Below the pieces are notes generated by a model that saw only the letters and a program-made list of their open reading frames with translations, made no database searches and was not told the DNA's origin. This document shows, piece after piece, positions 8,251 to 15,803 of a stretch of DNA of 17,681 nt. The stretch is from DYMC01 sp035406705 (GTDB lineage Bacteria; Verrucomicrobiota; Lentisphaeria; Victivallales; GWF2-50-93): NCBI GenBank assembly GCA_964426675.1, contig CAYRRM010000043.1, positions 1 to 17,681 of the forward strand, in the 5' to 3' direction. The translations under genes were made by a program, and so were the position numbers. Each line of letters opens with the position of its first letter. Position 1 is the stretch's first letter.

Positions 8251-8875
8251 ACTCGTATCAATCATTATTCCTACTTATCATAGGCAAGAACGATTAAAAC
8301 TATGTCTAAAACGAATTCTTGATAACACTGAATATCAGCCGTATGAGGTAGTAATTGTGATAGATGAAGAAACATCAGATAAATATGAGTTTCTTGATTC
8401 TTTTTCATTTGTCAGATATTATTTTAATGGAAAAAATATGGGATTTGTATATTCTTGGCATCGTGGAGTAGAATTATCAAAAGGAGAATATTTGGTGCAT
8501 CTAAACGATGATGTTGAAGTATGTCCACGATGGTTGCAGATAGGAATGTATGAGATGAATACAAAATTTCAAGGTAATGGTATGATAGGGTTTTATGATG
8601 GTTTTCAGGATTTTTATGGTGCAATATTTTTGATATACAAAGAACTTTATCTTAAAATTAAGCCAGAAGGATACAAACACTATGGAATAGATTTTGAGAC
8701 AACAAAGAAAGCCAATGATTTAGGTAAGTATTATAAATCTAAACTTGCTATGACATTACATTACCATCCGGGAATATTTCCTTTTATTCAAAAGGATGAA
8801 ACATATCAATTGGAATCAAGATATATTAGTCAAGACAATGAGTTATTAATTGAGAGGTTAAATGAAAAAAATTGA
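8240..8875 (+). CDS. Glycosyltransferase family 2
   Basis: The 211-residue GT-A enzyme opens with the classic VSIIIPTYHR (6-15), followed by LKLCLKRIL, then a strand ending in IVID. The DxD-type site is HLNDDVEV (N89, D90, D91). No transmembrane segments are visible, unlike many envelope GT2 enzymes, so it is probably soluble. Its ATG overlaps the preceding methyltransferase by 11 nt, with CGGAGA just upstream, so the two are probably translated as a unit. It is the third glycosyltransferase in the cassette and is distinct in sequence from the one at 6950. Confidence 0.85.
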   Translation: MENKLVSIIIPTYHRQERLKLCLKRILDNTEYQPYEVVIVIDEETSDKYEFLDSFSFVRYYFNGKNMGFVYSWHRGVELSKGEYLVHLNDDVEVCPRWLQIGMYEMNTKFQGNGMIGFYDGFQDFYGAIFLIYKELYLKIKPEGYKHYGIDFETTKKANDLGKYYKSKLAMTLHYHPGIFPFIQKDETYQLESRYISQDNELLIERLNEKN

Positions 8876-10376
8876 CCTAAAACAGTTTAATGCATTACGA
8901 AACAAACATTTAATTGATGATAAGACAAGAGTTAAGTTATGGGGAAGCAAAAGAAATGAGTTTTACGCATATATACCAGAGGTTTTAGTAAAGTTTGACC
9001 ATCCAAAGGAATTAAAGTTCAAACAGGGGTTCCAATCCTTTATAAACACAGTTCAATTTGTTGAAACAGACCCATTTATGCAAGTCCCACCTGAAAATAA
9101 ACAGTATCATTATGTTATCCAAGAGCATTTTAGAGGAAAGACTGTCCATTTAGATTTGAGATTAGAAAGAGAAAATGATTTAGTTGGGTGGACACTTCTT
9201 GTAGAATTGCCTGATACAATTAAAGAACCTATAACCACGATTGAACAAGCAAAACAATGGAATGAGAAAAATCTCACAAAGATAGATTGGGAAACTGGTG
9301 AAATAAGAAAACGGAAAATAAAAGGTGGAATTATACGCAAGGCAGATATTAGAGCAGTGAAAAAAGCAGCAGAACCTTTAATTTGGTTGAATGATGAGAG
9401 TTTAAATAGATTAAACCTGTTTGATTTGATAAATAATGATGACATAGAGTATTTTATTGAAGGAATAGCACCAATAGGAACACCCGGAAGCACTGCTAAT
9501 TATCCTGGTATATTTTTAATAGTTGATAAAGGAATTGTTGAATATGGAGCGCAATTGCCGTATTTCCACGAGTATTTTTTATCAAAAGGAAAACTAAAAG
9601 AAGGAAGGCATTGTTTTAGGGCAATCCAGAAAGATGAAGAAGAGAGTTTTAAGGAAATTATCCTTCCTGAAGGAGTAAAAGAAGAAACAATTGTTGAACC
9701 GCTATATTGGGTATTTATGCAGCCTGATGACCAAAGACCTTATGTATTAAGTCAGCGTGCGAAAGAGAAAGATTACCTTCCACCTATTGGATATTCTGCA
9801 TTACCAAGTAAATATAGGGTCAATGTGCCTAAAAATTTAAGATACTGGTTAGAAAAAGACCGTAAAAAAGCATTGCAAATGAGAAATAAACTTATTGAAT
9901 ATGAGGAATTAAATGTTGAAGTAGAAAAAGGTTCAGAAACAGGAAATTATAAACTGTTTAGGATTTGGTGGAAACGAGAGACAAAAGATGGTAGACCAGT
10001 TATTGTTATTCGCTGGGGAGCGTCATCTGAATACTACATTTTTAAGTTAGATAATATGATATTTGAGTGTGAATACAATCCTCTTGAAAATCCAACGACT
10101 GCAATCCAAAAACATTATAAAATAAATTTGGATAAACTGAAACAAGGGAAACTTCAACCGGGTGAATATCTTAATCCTACTAAAAATACTATTGCCAATG
10201 TTGAATTAGTTAAACAAGGTTCAGCAAAAATATACGATAGCAAACAAGATTTTATAAAGTTTGAAATAGATGGAAAACTTTATACAGGAAAGAGAGAAGA
10301 TGCTAAAACGAATATATGGCTAATTGAAGCAAGCCAATTTCCAGATGTAATGAAGAAAGGAGAAAATAATGAGTAG
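8862..10376 (+). CDS. LigD-type 3'-phosphoesterase domain protein
   Basis: 504 residues. A central region matches the DNA polymerase-ligase 3'-phosphoesterase (PE) domain of LigD, which trims 3' ribonucleotides and phosphates at breaks: VIQEHFRGKTVHLDLRLE (H89, H96, D98, R100) equals the family's QKHxASRLHxDxRLE, then GWTLLVELPD for the WAVPKGPS strand. The later YFIEGIAPIGTPGSTANYPG (from 197) lies where FEGxIPxGxYGAG is found, but the usual HP before it reads as DDIE, so one catalytic histidine may be missing. The N-terminal 60 and C-terminal 150 residues (rich in W, K and beta strands) match nothing I know. No polymerase or ligase domain is attached; the ligase is in the fusion gene upstream. 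It overlaps the preceding gene by 14 nt. Confidence 0.72.
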   Translation: MKKIDLKQFNALRNKHLIDDKTRVKLWGSKRNEFYAYIPEVLVKFDHPKELKFKQGFQSFINTVQFVETDPFMQVPPENKQYHYVIQEHFRGKTVHLDLRLERENDLVGWTLLVELPDTIKEPITTIEQAKQWNEKNLTKIDWETGEIRKRKIKGGIIRKADIRAVKKAAEPLIWLNDESLNRLNLFDLINNDDIEYFIEGIAPIGTPGSTANYPGIFLIVDKGIVEYGAQLPYFHEYFLSKGKLKEGRHCFRAIQKDEEESFKEIILPEGVKEETIVEPLYWVFMQPDDQRPYVLSQRAKEKDYLPPIGYSALPSKYRVNVPKNLRYWLEKDRKKALQMRNKLIEYEELNVEVEKGSETGNYKLFRIWWKRETKDGRPVIVIRWGASSEYYIFKLDNMIFECEYNPLENPTTAIQKHYKINLDKLKQGKLQPGEYLNPTKNTIANVELVKQGSAKIYDSKQDFIKFEIDGKLYTGKREDAKTNIWLIEASQFPDVMKKGENNE

Positions 10377-10590
10377 AAGATTAAATAAATTTCAAAAAGA
10401 AATACTGATTTCTGAATTTAAGAAAAAATATAGGCGGTCGTGGAATGAATTTGATGATATAAGTTTGTATGAGGTTTTGAATCCGTATGATGTAATTCCT
10501 GAAAAAGAGGTTATTCATAATAGGCATAGAATTGAAAACGGATTTAGATTAAGCAAAATGGGTGAAGATGGTTATCTTGGTGATATTTAG
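10369..10590 (+). CDS. Small basic hypothetical protein, end of the cassette
   Basis: 73 residues, rich in Lys and Arg near the N-terminus (SRRLNKFQKE...FKKKYRRS), then an acidic/aromatic middle and an HNRHRIENGFRL segment. No domain recognised and no signal or membrane segment. It has a good ribosome binding site (AAAGGAG) and overlaps the phosphoesterase gene by 8 nt, so it is a real, co-translated gene. A nucleic-acid-binding accessory role would fit the charge pattern but is speculative. It is the last gene before the internal promoter. Confidence 0.65.
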   Translation: MSRRLNKFQKEILISEFKKKYRRSWNEFDDISLYEVLNPYDVIPEKEVIHNRHRIENGFRLSKMGEDGYLGDI

Positions 10591-10600
10591 AAAAATCCAC

Positions 10601-10628
10601 TTGACAATTTTACCAGAGTTAATTTAAT
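10601..10628 (+). promoter_or_regulatory. Sigma70-like promoter for the head genes
   Basis: A perfect TTGACA (10601-10606), a 16-bp spacer and TTTAAT (10623-10628, one mismatch to TATAAT) lie in the 66-bp gap after the cassette. The predicted start near 10635 gives a leader of about 22 nt before the protease ATG at 10657, including TAGGAGG. Architecture matches the promoter at 225-252 (same -35, same spacer). No terminator is visible in the gap, so read-through from upstream is also likely. Confidence 0.6.
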
Positions 10629-10656
10629 CTGTTTCCAAAGTTAAATAGGAGGAAAT

Positions 10657-11910
10657 ATGAGCACCTTATTAGAGAAATTCAGAAATGTAGATGATTTTGA
10701 TGAAGGATTGAATTTGGTGAGTGAGTTTGACAAAGGAATTGAGCGGTTTGGTGATTTTGAAAGTTATTTGATTAAACTTTCAGAAATGGAAAATGAATCA
10801 GAACTGCAAAATGCATTGCAGGATTTGACAAATTTCGCTGAAAAATATGGGTATCCTTATGGTTATAGTGGAATAAATGTTGTTGATGAACTGAAACTTA
10901 TATTAGCAAAAAATGATATCAAAGATATTAAAGAAGGATTACAAAGTTTGGTAGATAAACTCGCTAAAAACAAATATGGATATCCTTCTACAAAATACGG
11001 ATATCCTGCTGTTAAGAAATCAACAGAAACAATTAATTTATTTGACCAAGAGATTTGTGCAACTGGTGATTTTGGGAATAATATCAAGATAACAGATAGC
11101 ACTTTACAGACAATTGCTAAAAACTATGAGAAACTAAAAGATAAGATTAAACCTCCTTTAACTGTTGACCATATAGAAAGTGGTCCAGCGCTTGGCTGGG
11201 TTGAGAATGTAAGATATGCAGAAGGCAAGTTGTTTGGTGATATCAAAGATGTTCCGAAGCAGGTTGCTGATATGATACGAGTTGGAGCATATAGAAGATA
11301 TTCCCCAGAACTATATGCGGGAGGTAATATACCCGGTATCCAAGAAAATGTTGAATTCCCAGTGCTGAAAGCGGTTAGTTTGTTAGGCGCTGGAATTCCA
11401 CGAATGAAGAGTTTGGAAGACGCAAAAGTTCTTTATAATTCAGAAAAGAATGTAGATTACATTTTATTTTCTGAACAAGACAAATTTTCTGATAATCAGT
11501 TAGGAGGAGATATGAAAGAAAAGATAGAAGGCATTGAAAAAGAAGTAGAATTGATTAAGCAGGAAAATATAAATCTGAAAGTGAATAAGTTTATGGAGGA
11601 GCATTCAGAACAGATTATTCCTGCAATTGCTCCATTAGTTAAATCGCTATTGGTAGAAACTTTCAGTGAGGATAAGGTTATTAAATTTTCCGAAGATGGA
11701 AAGGATAAAGAATTGGGTATTGGTGAAGCCGTGATGGAGTTGATTAATAAACTCCCAAAATATGTTGAGTTTTCAGAGAAAGGTAAGAATAATCCTGAAC
11801 TTGATACTGCCGAAGCAGAAAGAAAACTCGTATTGCAGTTCGCAGAAGAGCATAAAGTAAGCAAAGAAGTAGCATATGAAACATTAAAGCAAGAAGGTAA
11901 AATAAGATAA
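10657..11910 (+). CDS. Prohead protease-scaffold, Mu gpI-like
   Basis: 417 residues combining a capsid maturation protease with a C-terminal scaffold, as in Mu gpI. The protease core is residues 130-250: PPLTVDHIESGPALGWV with likely catalytic His172 and YRRYSPEL with likely catalytic Ser216. These are the two residues expected in the Mu I/herpes-assemblin-like serine protease group. The C-terminal third is a charged helical scaffold with its own internal start (codon 286). An unusual N-terminal extension (1-125) carries three KYGYP copies (63-67, 106-110, 113-117). It is the first gene after the internal promoter, with ATAGGAGG before its ATG. Confidence 0.78.
   Translation: MSTLLEKFRNVDDFDEGLNLVSEFDKGIERFGDFESYLIKLSEMENESELQNALQDLTNFAEKYGYPYGYSGINVVDELKLILAKNDIKDIKEGLQSLVDKLAKNKYGYPSTKYGYPAVKKSTETINLFDQEICATGDFGNNIKITDSTLQTIAKNYEKLKDKIKPPLTVDHIESGPALGWVENVRYAEGKLFGDIKDVPKQVADMIRVGAYRRYSPELYAGGNIPGIQENVEFPVLKAVSLLGAGIPRMKSLEDAKVLYNSEKNVDYILFSEQDKFSDNQLGGDMKEKIEGIEKEVELIKQENINLKVNKFMEEHSEQIIPAIAPLVKSLLVETFSEDKVIKFSEDGKDKELGIGEAVMELINKLPKYVEFSEKGKNNPELDTAEAERKLVLQFAEEHKVSKEVAYETLKQEGKIR
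11512..11910 (+). CDS. Nested in-frame scaffold protein
   Basis: Inside the protease gene, AGGAGG (11502-11507) lies 4 nt before an in-frame ATG at 11512. Translation from here gives a 132-residue protein identical to the protease C-terminus: coiled-coil-prone start (KIEGIEKEVELIKQENINLK), then charged helices. Nested scaffold genes within the protease gene are known in Mu (I/Z) and lambda (C/Nu3). The strong site at the domain border supports a separate scaffold product made in excess over the protease. Expression is inferred, not shown. Confidence 0.65.
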   Translation: MKEKIEGIEKEVELIKQENINLKVNKFMEEHSEQIIPAIAPLVKSLLVETFSEDKVIKFSEDGKDKELGIGEAVMELINKLPKYVEFSEKGKNNPELDTAEAERKLVLQFAEEHKVSKEVAYETLKQEGKIR

Positions 11911-11932
11911 ATTTTTCAATAAGGAGGAAGCA

Positions 11933-12367
11933 ATGGCTGAAATAGAAGGCATTTTGACAGGGCAAGTAATAAGCAAGATAAATGGAACTTCAAGTGATGC
12001 AACCCCAAATAGGGTTGTTAAACTGAATAGTCCTGATTCAAAGCAGTTTATTTTACCAGCATTAGAAGGCGATGTTGTATTGGGTGTTTTACTTCCTGAT
12101 TATAGGTATGAAAATGGTGTGACTCCTGTTGGTAAATCAGGAAATATACAAATTAGTGGTGTTGTAGACATTGATTGTGATGGTGGAGTTGCTGCTAATG
12201 ATTTTGTAATTGCTACTACCAGTGGAAAAGTTAAGAGTATAGGTAGCATAGAAACATTATCTCCAACTCCTGCAACTGGTTTTATTGTAGGAATTGCTGT
12301 TGAGAATGGTGTTGATGGTGGAAAGGTTGCAGTTCTTTTGAACAAACAAATAGTATCACTTTCATAA
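11933..12367 (+). CDS. Capsid cement/decoration protein (DUF2190-like)
   Basis: 144 residues, small and beta-rich, full of Gly, Val and Asp, with no charged helices. The segments NRVVKLNSPDSKQ, GDVVLGVLL, GNIQISGVVDI and AANDFVIATTSGKVKSI, then TGFIVGIAVENG, follow the pattern of DUF2190 proteins, which bind the outside of mature capsids and stabilise them. Position between protease/scaffold and major capsid protein is the standard one. AAGGAGG is just before the ATG. No signal peptide. Confidence 0.75.
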   Translation: MAEIEGILTGQVISKINGTSSDATPNRVVKLNSPDSKQFILPALEGDVVLGVLLPDYRYENGVTPVGKSGNIQISGVVDIDCDGGVAANDFVIATTSGKVKSIGSIETLSPTPATGFIVGIAVENGVDGGKVAVLLNKQIVSLS

Positions 12368-12379
12368 AGGGAGGAAAAT

Positions 12380-13309
12380 ATGGCTGGATATATAAATGAG
12401 AAAATCTTGACAGATTTTGTAATTGATTATATGCCAAGAGATGAGGTATTTATTGCTGATGAAATTTTAACAAAGGTTCCTGTGAATGAAGTTTCAGGGA
12501 AATATATACAGTTCTTGAAAAGAGAAATAAAACTTTCAAATGATATTGTAGGATATCGTTCAAGTTCGCCTGAACTTCAAACAAAGAGAATTCCAATCAA
12601 AGGTGCTTATACAACAGAGAAACACGCCCATAAGGATTTTATCACAGAGGAAGATGCAAAGGCGTATTTTGACTATATGGATTTAGTGAAAGAAACATCT
12701 TTTGAACTCAAAACCCAGTTGATTAGGAATAAGGAGAAAAGAGTTTCTGATTTAGTGATTTCTACATCAAATTATACATCTTCTATATCTCCAAAATGGG
12801 ATGATACAAGTCCCAAGATTATGAGTGATATCCAATCAGGTATTACGCAGTTTACAGAAAACTGTGGTATATCACCTAATACATTGATTATACCTCGTCA
12901 GGTATGGGATGTAATGAAATTTGATGAGGAAGTCTTGAAGTTCTGGGTTAGATTAACTGGACTTCAATCAAAAACAGAGTTCAGTTTAACTGGTCTTTTG
13001 AACCTTGCATTTGACACTATTACTAAAATTCTTATACCTAATGCAAAATATGACAAGGAACCAAAAGGCAAAACAGAGTCATTAGAGTATATTTGGGGTG
13101 ATAATGTAGCACTATTATATACTGTTCCAAAAGGAACAAAGAAAACCTTTACTTGGGCATCAAGGTTTGTAAAACAGGAAATACAGGCAACTGTGTATCC
13201 TAACTATGACCCAGATGTAAAAGGTGATTGGGTAAAGGTAAGTTGTGAAGAGGATATAAAAGAAGTTTGTTCAAATGCTATTTATCTACTTAAAGGAGTA
13301 TTGAAATAA
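12380..13309 (+). CDS. Major capsid protein
   Basis: 309 residues, preceded by AAGGGAGG and following the cement gene by 12 nt. Size and position are those of an HK97-fold major head protein. Visible fold hallmarks are a long charged N-terminal region with an E-loop-like segment, a helical middle (EEDAKAYFDYMDLVKETSFELKTQL), a P-domain-like region with TLIIPRQVWDVMK, and a C-terminal beta portion with TFTWASRFVKQEIQATVYP and a final VKVSCEEDI, as in capsid proteins of Mu gpT-like and related siphophages. No processing site is obvious, although the adjacent protease suggests scaffold or N-terminal cleavage. Confidence 0.83.
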   Translation: MAGYINEKILTDFVIDYMPRDEVFIADEILTKVPVNEVSGKYIQFLKREIKLSNDIVGYRSSSPELQTKRIPIKGAYTTEKHAHKDFITEEDAKAYFDYMDLVKETSFELKTQLIRNKEKRVSDLVISTSNYTSSISPKWDDTSPKIMSDIQSGITQFTENCGISPNTLIIPRQVWDVMKFDEEVLKFWVRLTGLQSKTEFSLTGLLNLAFDTITKILIPNAKYDKEPKGKTESLEYIWGDNVALLYTVPKGTKKTFTWASRFVKQEIQATVYPNYDPDVKGDWVKVSCEEDIKEVCSNAIYLLKGVLK

Positions 13310-13315
13310 TAACAA

Positions 13316-13789
13316 ATGTATTATATTACGATAAGTGGTGTTTTAGAACAGTTTCCTGATATCAATGGAAAACTGGAAAAAGGAACAATCTCAATCAAGA
13401 TGATTGAAGAGTGGATATTACAGGCAGAAGGATTGATTAATGGTTATATAGGTAAAAGATATGAATTGCCATTTGAAACACCACCAGATTTTGTTGTTTC
13501 ATTAGCATACAAGGCATTTGAATTCTTTTATCTTGATGCCACGCACATTCCTTCTGTCACGGGACAAGAGCCCGGATTTGAGAGCCCAAAATGGAGACGA
13601 TTGTTAGATTTACTTGAAATGATAAGAGATGGTAATTTGCTTTTATATGATAAAGACAAAAAAGCAATACCACCTTCGCAAGAGAAACTTGCTTCTATCA
13701 TTTCTAATAAAGAGAATGAAAACCAGATTTTTAATATGAAAGATTTTTGGGATCAAGAAGTTAGCGAGTCATACGATAAGGAACCATAA
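13316..13789 (+). CDS. Head-tail connector, Mu gp36-like (DUF1320)
   Basis: 157 residues. The N-terminal half has the gp36 pattern: an opening helix pair, IEEWILQAEGLINGYIGKRYELPF, then a helix VVSLAYKAFEFFYL, and PKWRRLLDLLEMIRDGNLLL. This family forms the adaptor ring between portal and tail. The start is ATG six nt after the capsid gene's stop with no good ribosome binding site at normal distance (AAAGGAG is 17 nt away), so translation is probably coupled to the capsid gene. The C-terminal 40 residues are acidic and variable. Confidence 0.78.
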   Translation: MYYITISGVLEQFPDINGKLEKGTISIKMIEEWILQAEGLINGYIGKRYELPFETPPDFVVSLAYKAFEFFYLDATHIPSVTGQEPGFESPKWRRLLDLLEMIRDGNLLLYDKDKKAIPPSQEKLASIISNKENENQIFNMKDFWDQEVSESYDKEP

Positions 13790-14764
13790 GTGGCAAAGAA
13801 TTTGTTTTCAATTTCAATTTCTGGGAATAGTGGATATGGCAGGTTTGCTCAATCAATGCTTGAAGCCAAAACTGTGGCTTTATTTGAAAAATGGCAGAAA
13901 AAAAGCATTGGATTTGAAGTTTCAAGAGATGTAGCAGAAGGAATGATGCCTATCTTAAAAATGGTAGAATTCACAAAATCTGTTTCATCAAAAGAATTTC
14001 AAAATGCAGCAAAAGCCAAATTTGAAGAGAGATTGGAAATTGCACAACGCAATAAATTCAATACTCGTGGATATCGAAAATGGGCTCCACTGAAACCATC
14101 TACTAAAAGATGGAGAAACTATATAAGCCAAAAGGAAGGTTTTGAAAGTTATGGATTGTTCGCACTGTGGGGCTATCCACCTTTGACTTTTTCTGGTGCA
14201 TTAAGAACTGCTGTATCAAAAGGATTGATGATAACAAAATTCAATTTCTTCTCTGAAACAGATTATAGAAAAGGTTATTTGAAACTTTCTAATCTGAATA
14301 TAGGTGCTAAATGGGAAGAGCCAAGAATTGAAACAAGACAGCGATATTTTCATATGACTGCTAATTCTATTCAAACTTTCAGAGATTTAATAGAGAGACA
14401 TCGTAGAACTGGAAGATATGCTTTTTTAACTCCTACTCTTGATGTAATGAAAGGTGATACTGTTGATTTTACTCAAAGTTTAACAAGAGGCGAGTTTTTC
14501 AGGTATGTTTGGTCGCCTTTTGTAAGAAAGGACTTTGAGGAACTCTTTAAGAAAAAGAGATTCAAAGCAGGGTCGCCAGAGAAAATAGTTTCTGAAACAT
14601 TAAATATCGGTAGTGATATAGTTAATAATCTTGACAAAGAAGGAACAGTTTCAGCCGATATGATACAAAAAAGAGTTCAGGAACTTATGAAAAAGAGGGA
14701 AAAAATGGAATTAACAAAAGAAGAGTGGGATTTTCTTGTGGATAATTTGGAGGAGGAAGAATAA
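13790..14764 (+). CDS. Virion morphogenesis/tail completion protein, gpG-like
   Basis: 324 residues, GTG start immediately after the preceding TAA. The family mark is the KWAPLKPST motif (W98-T105) with the downstream FSGALRTAV (134-141), matching the W-x-x-L-x-x-x-T...sG.L pattern of phage virion morphogenesis (Mu gpG/P2 gpS-like) proteins needed for joining or completing tails. It is about twice the usual size. The C-terminal 150 residues (basic RHRRTGRY, charged helices ending KKREKMELTKEEWDFL) are extra and unassigned. Order between gp36-like and gp37-like genes supports the call. Confidence 0.72.
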   Translation: MAKNLFSISISGNSGYGRFAQSMLEAKTVALFEKWQKKSIGFEVSRDVAEGMMPILKMVEFTKSVSSKEFQNAAKAKFEERLEIAQRNKFNTRGYRKWAPLKPSTKRWRNYISQKEGFESYGLFALWGYPPLTFSGALRTAVSKGLMITKFNFFSETDYRKGYLKLSNLNIGAKWEEPRIETRQRYFHMTANSIQTFRDLIERHRRTGRYAFLTPTLDVMKGDTVDFTQSLTRGEFFRYVWSPFVRKDFEELFKKKRFKAGSPEKIVSETLNIGSDIVNNLDKEGTVSADMIQKRVQELMKKREKMELTKEEWDFLVDNLEEEE

Positions 14765-14765
14765 A

Positions 14766-15230
14766 TTGAGCAATAAAACGTGGTCTTGTATTGTAAATGA
14801 TATCAGAGATGCTCTTTATAATACCTTGAAAAATGCCAAGATAAAGAACAATAAAGGCATAATTGCAACAGTGTATAAACGAAATCTTCCTATTGAACCT
14901 TCAAAAGATGATTGTCCAATTATTTCTATTTTTAAGAAAAACTCTACTGGGGAAGAGTTAATAAAAGACCAGCCTAGTTTAGAATTGCCAAGAATAGTTT
15001 ATCTTGTTATAGGAATATGTGATTATTCGGCTGATGATTTAGATGAAGCAGAGGTTAAAACAGATGGTATCATAGACAAGATTTTTGTTGAATTAAATGC
15101 AAATCCATCTCTCAATAATTTAGTAAGAGGAATTCGTGTTAAAAATGTTGTATGGGATGAAGCCAATGTAAAGAATATGTGGTTTTCACTTCCAACAATT
15201 GAATTATCAGTTCAAAGTATTTTTTTATAA
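14766..15230 (+). CDS. Tail terminator-like protein (gp37-like position)
   Basis: 154 residues from TTG 14766, with GGAGGAGG (14749-14756) nine nt upstream inside the end of the previous gene. An alternative TTG at 14736 would place that site within the gene and is rejected. The sequence has an opening helix (IVNDIRDALYNTL), strands around IIATVYKR and CPIISIFKK, then RIVYLVIGICDY and a helix DEAEVKTDGIIDKIFVEL, ending in strands. This alternating pattern is typical of the small tail-terminator/neck family (lambda gpU, Mu gp37). Position directly before the tube gene fits. No sequence signature proves it. Confidence 0.55.
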   Translation: MSNKTWSCIVNDIRDALYNTLKNAKIKNNKGIIATVYKRNLPIEPSKDDCPIISIFKKNSTGEELIKDQPSLELPRIVYLVIGICDYSADDLDEAEVKTDGIIDKIFVELNANPSLNNLVRGIRVKNVVWDEANVKNMWFSLPTIELSVQSIFL

Positions 15231-15248
15231 TAAACAAGGAGGTTTGAA

Positions 15249-15776
15249 ATGCCGTCTGAATTTGATGCGGGAAAAATAATTTCAGGAGGAGCAACTGTAT
15301 TTATTAAGGACAAAGGTGATAGTGTTTATACTAATGTAGGGTTCACGAGAGATGGTGTTACAATAAGAAAATCAAGAGATTCAAGGGATTTGCTGGCCGA
15401 TCAATCTTTTTATCCAATTGATGTTTCTATAACATCAGAAGGGTTTGAGGTTGCATTTAAGGTATATCAGAGCACATATGCAAACTTTAAATCAATATGG
15501 GGAGAGCCCGGAAGAACAAAAGTAGTTGATGGAAAGGTTAAAGGTGTTTTTGGTATTTCTTCTGCCAGTGAAGTTAAGTATAAATCTCTGAAAATATGTG
15601 GATTAAGAAAAGATGGTAAGGCAGTTGAGTATGAATTCCTAAAATGTGTTCAGGTTAGTTTTGGTGAGCATACACTTGTTAGAGATGGTGATGCTATGAT
15701 TGAAGCCACATTTAGAGTAATCTGGGATACAGATGCGGAGGCAATGGGATATTTCACGCCCGGTGTAGAAACATAA
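15249..15776 (+). CDS. Tail tube protein
   Basis: 175 residues, almost wholly beta, with AAGGAGG before the ATG. Features are repeated strands (GGATVFIKDKGDSVYTNVGFTRDGVTI), a long central loop, then ISSASEVKYKSLKICGLR and a C-terminal strand pair ending ATFRVIWDTDA. A tube call fits the size, the fold pattern and the place between the terminator-like gene and the chaperone. Only one such gene occurs and no roughly 400-500-residue sheath gene precedes it, so the tail is expected to be long and non-contractile. Confidence 0.72.
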   Translation: MPSEFDAGKIISGGATVFIKDKGDSVYTNVGFTRDGVTIRKSRDSRDLLADQSFYPIDVSITSEGFEVAFKVYQSTYANFKSIWGEPGRTKVVDGKVKGVFGISSASEVKYKSLKICGLRKDGKAVEYEFLKCVQVSFGEHTLVRDGDAMIEATFRVIWDTDAEAMGYFTPGVET

Positions 15777-15803
15777 TTTTTGTAGTTTAACAAGGAGGGA
15801 TTG

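Noticed and set aside
3233..10590. A complete phage NHEJ system
   Set aside because: Ligase and phosphoesterase parts are present, but no Ku-like or primase-polymerase domain is visible, so the term is not justified.
12407..12434. TTGACA inside the capsid gene as an internal promoter
   Set aside because: The best -10 candidate (TATATG) is poor and at only 15-bp spacing, within coding sequence.
14736..14765. Upstream TTG start for the terminator-like gene
   Set aside because: It overlaps the previous gene by 29 nt and reads through GGAGGAGG, which is the ribosome binding site for TTG 14766.
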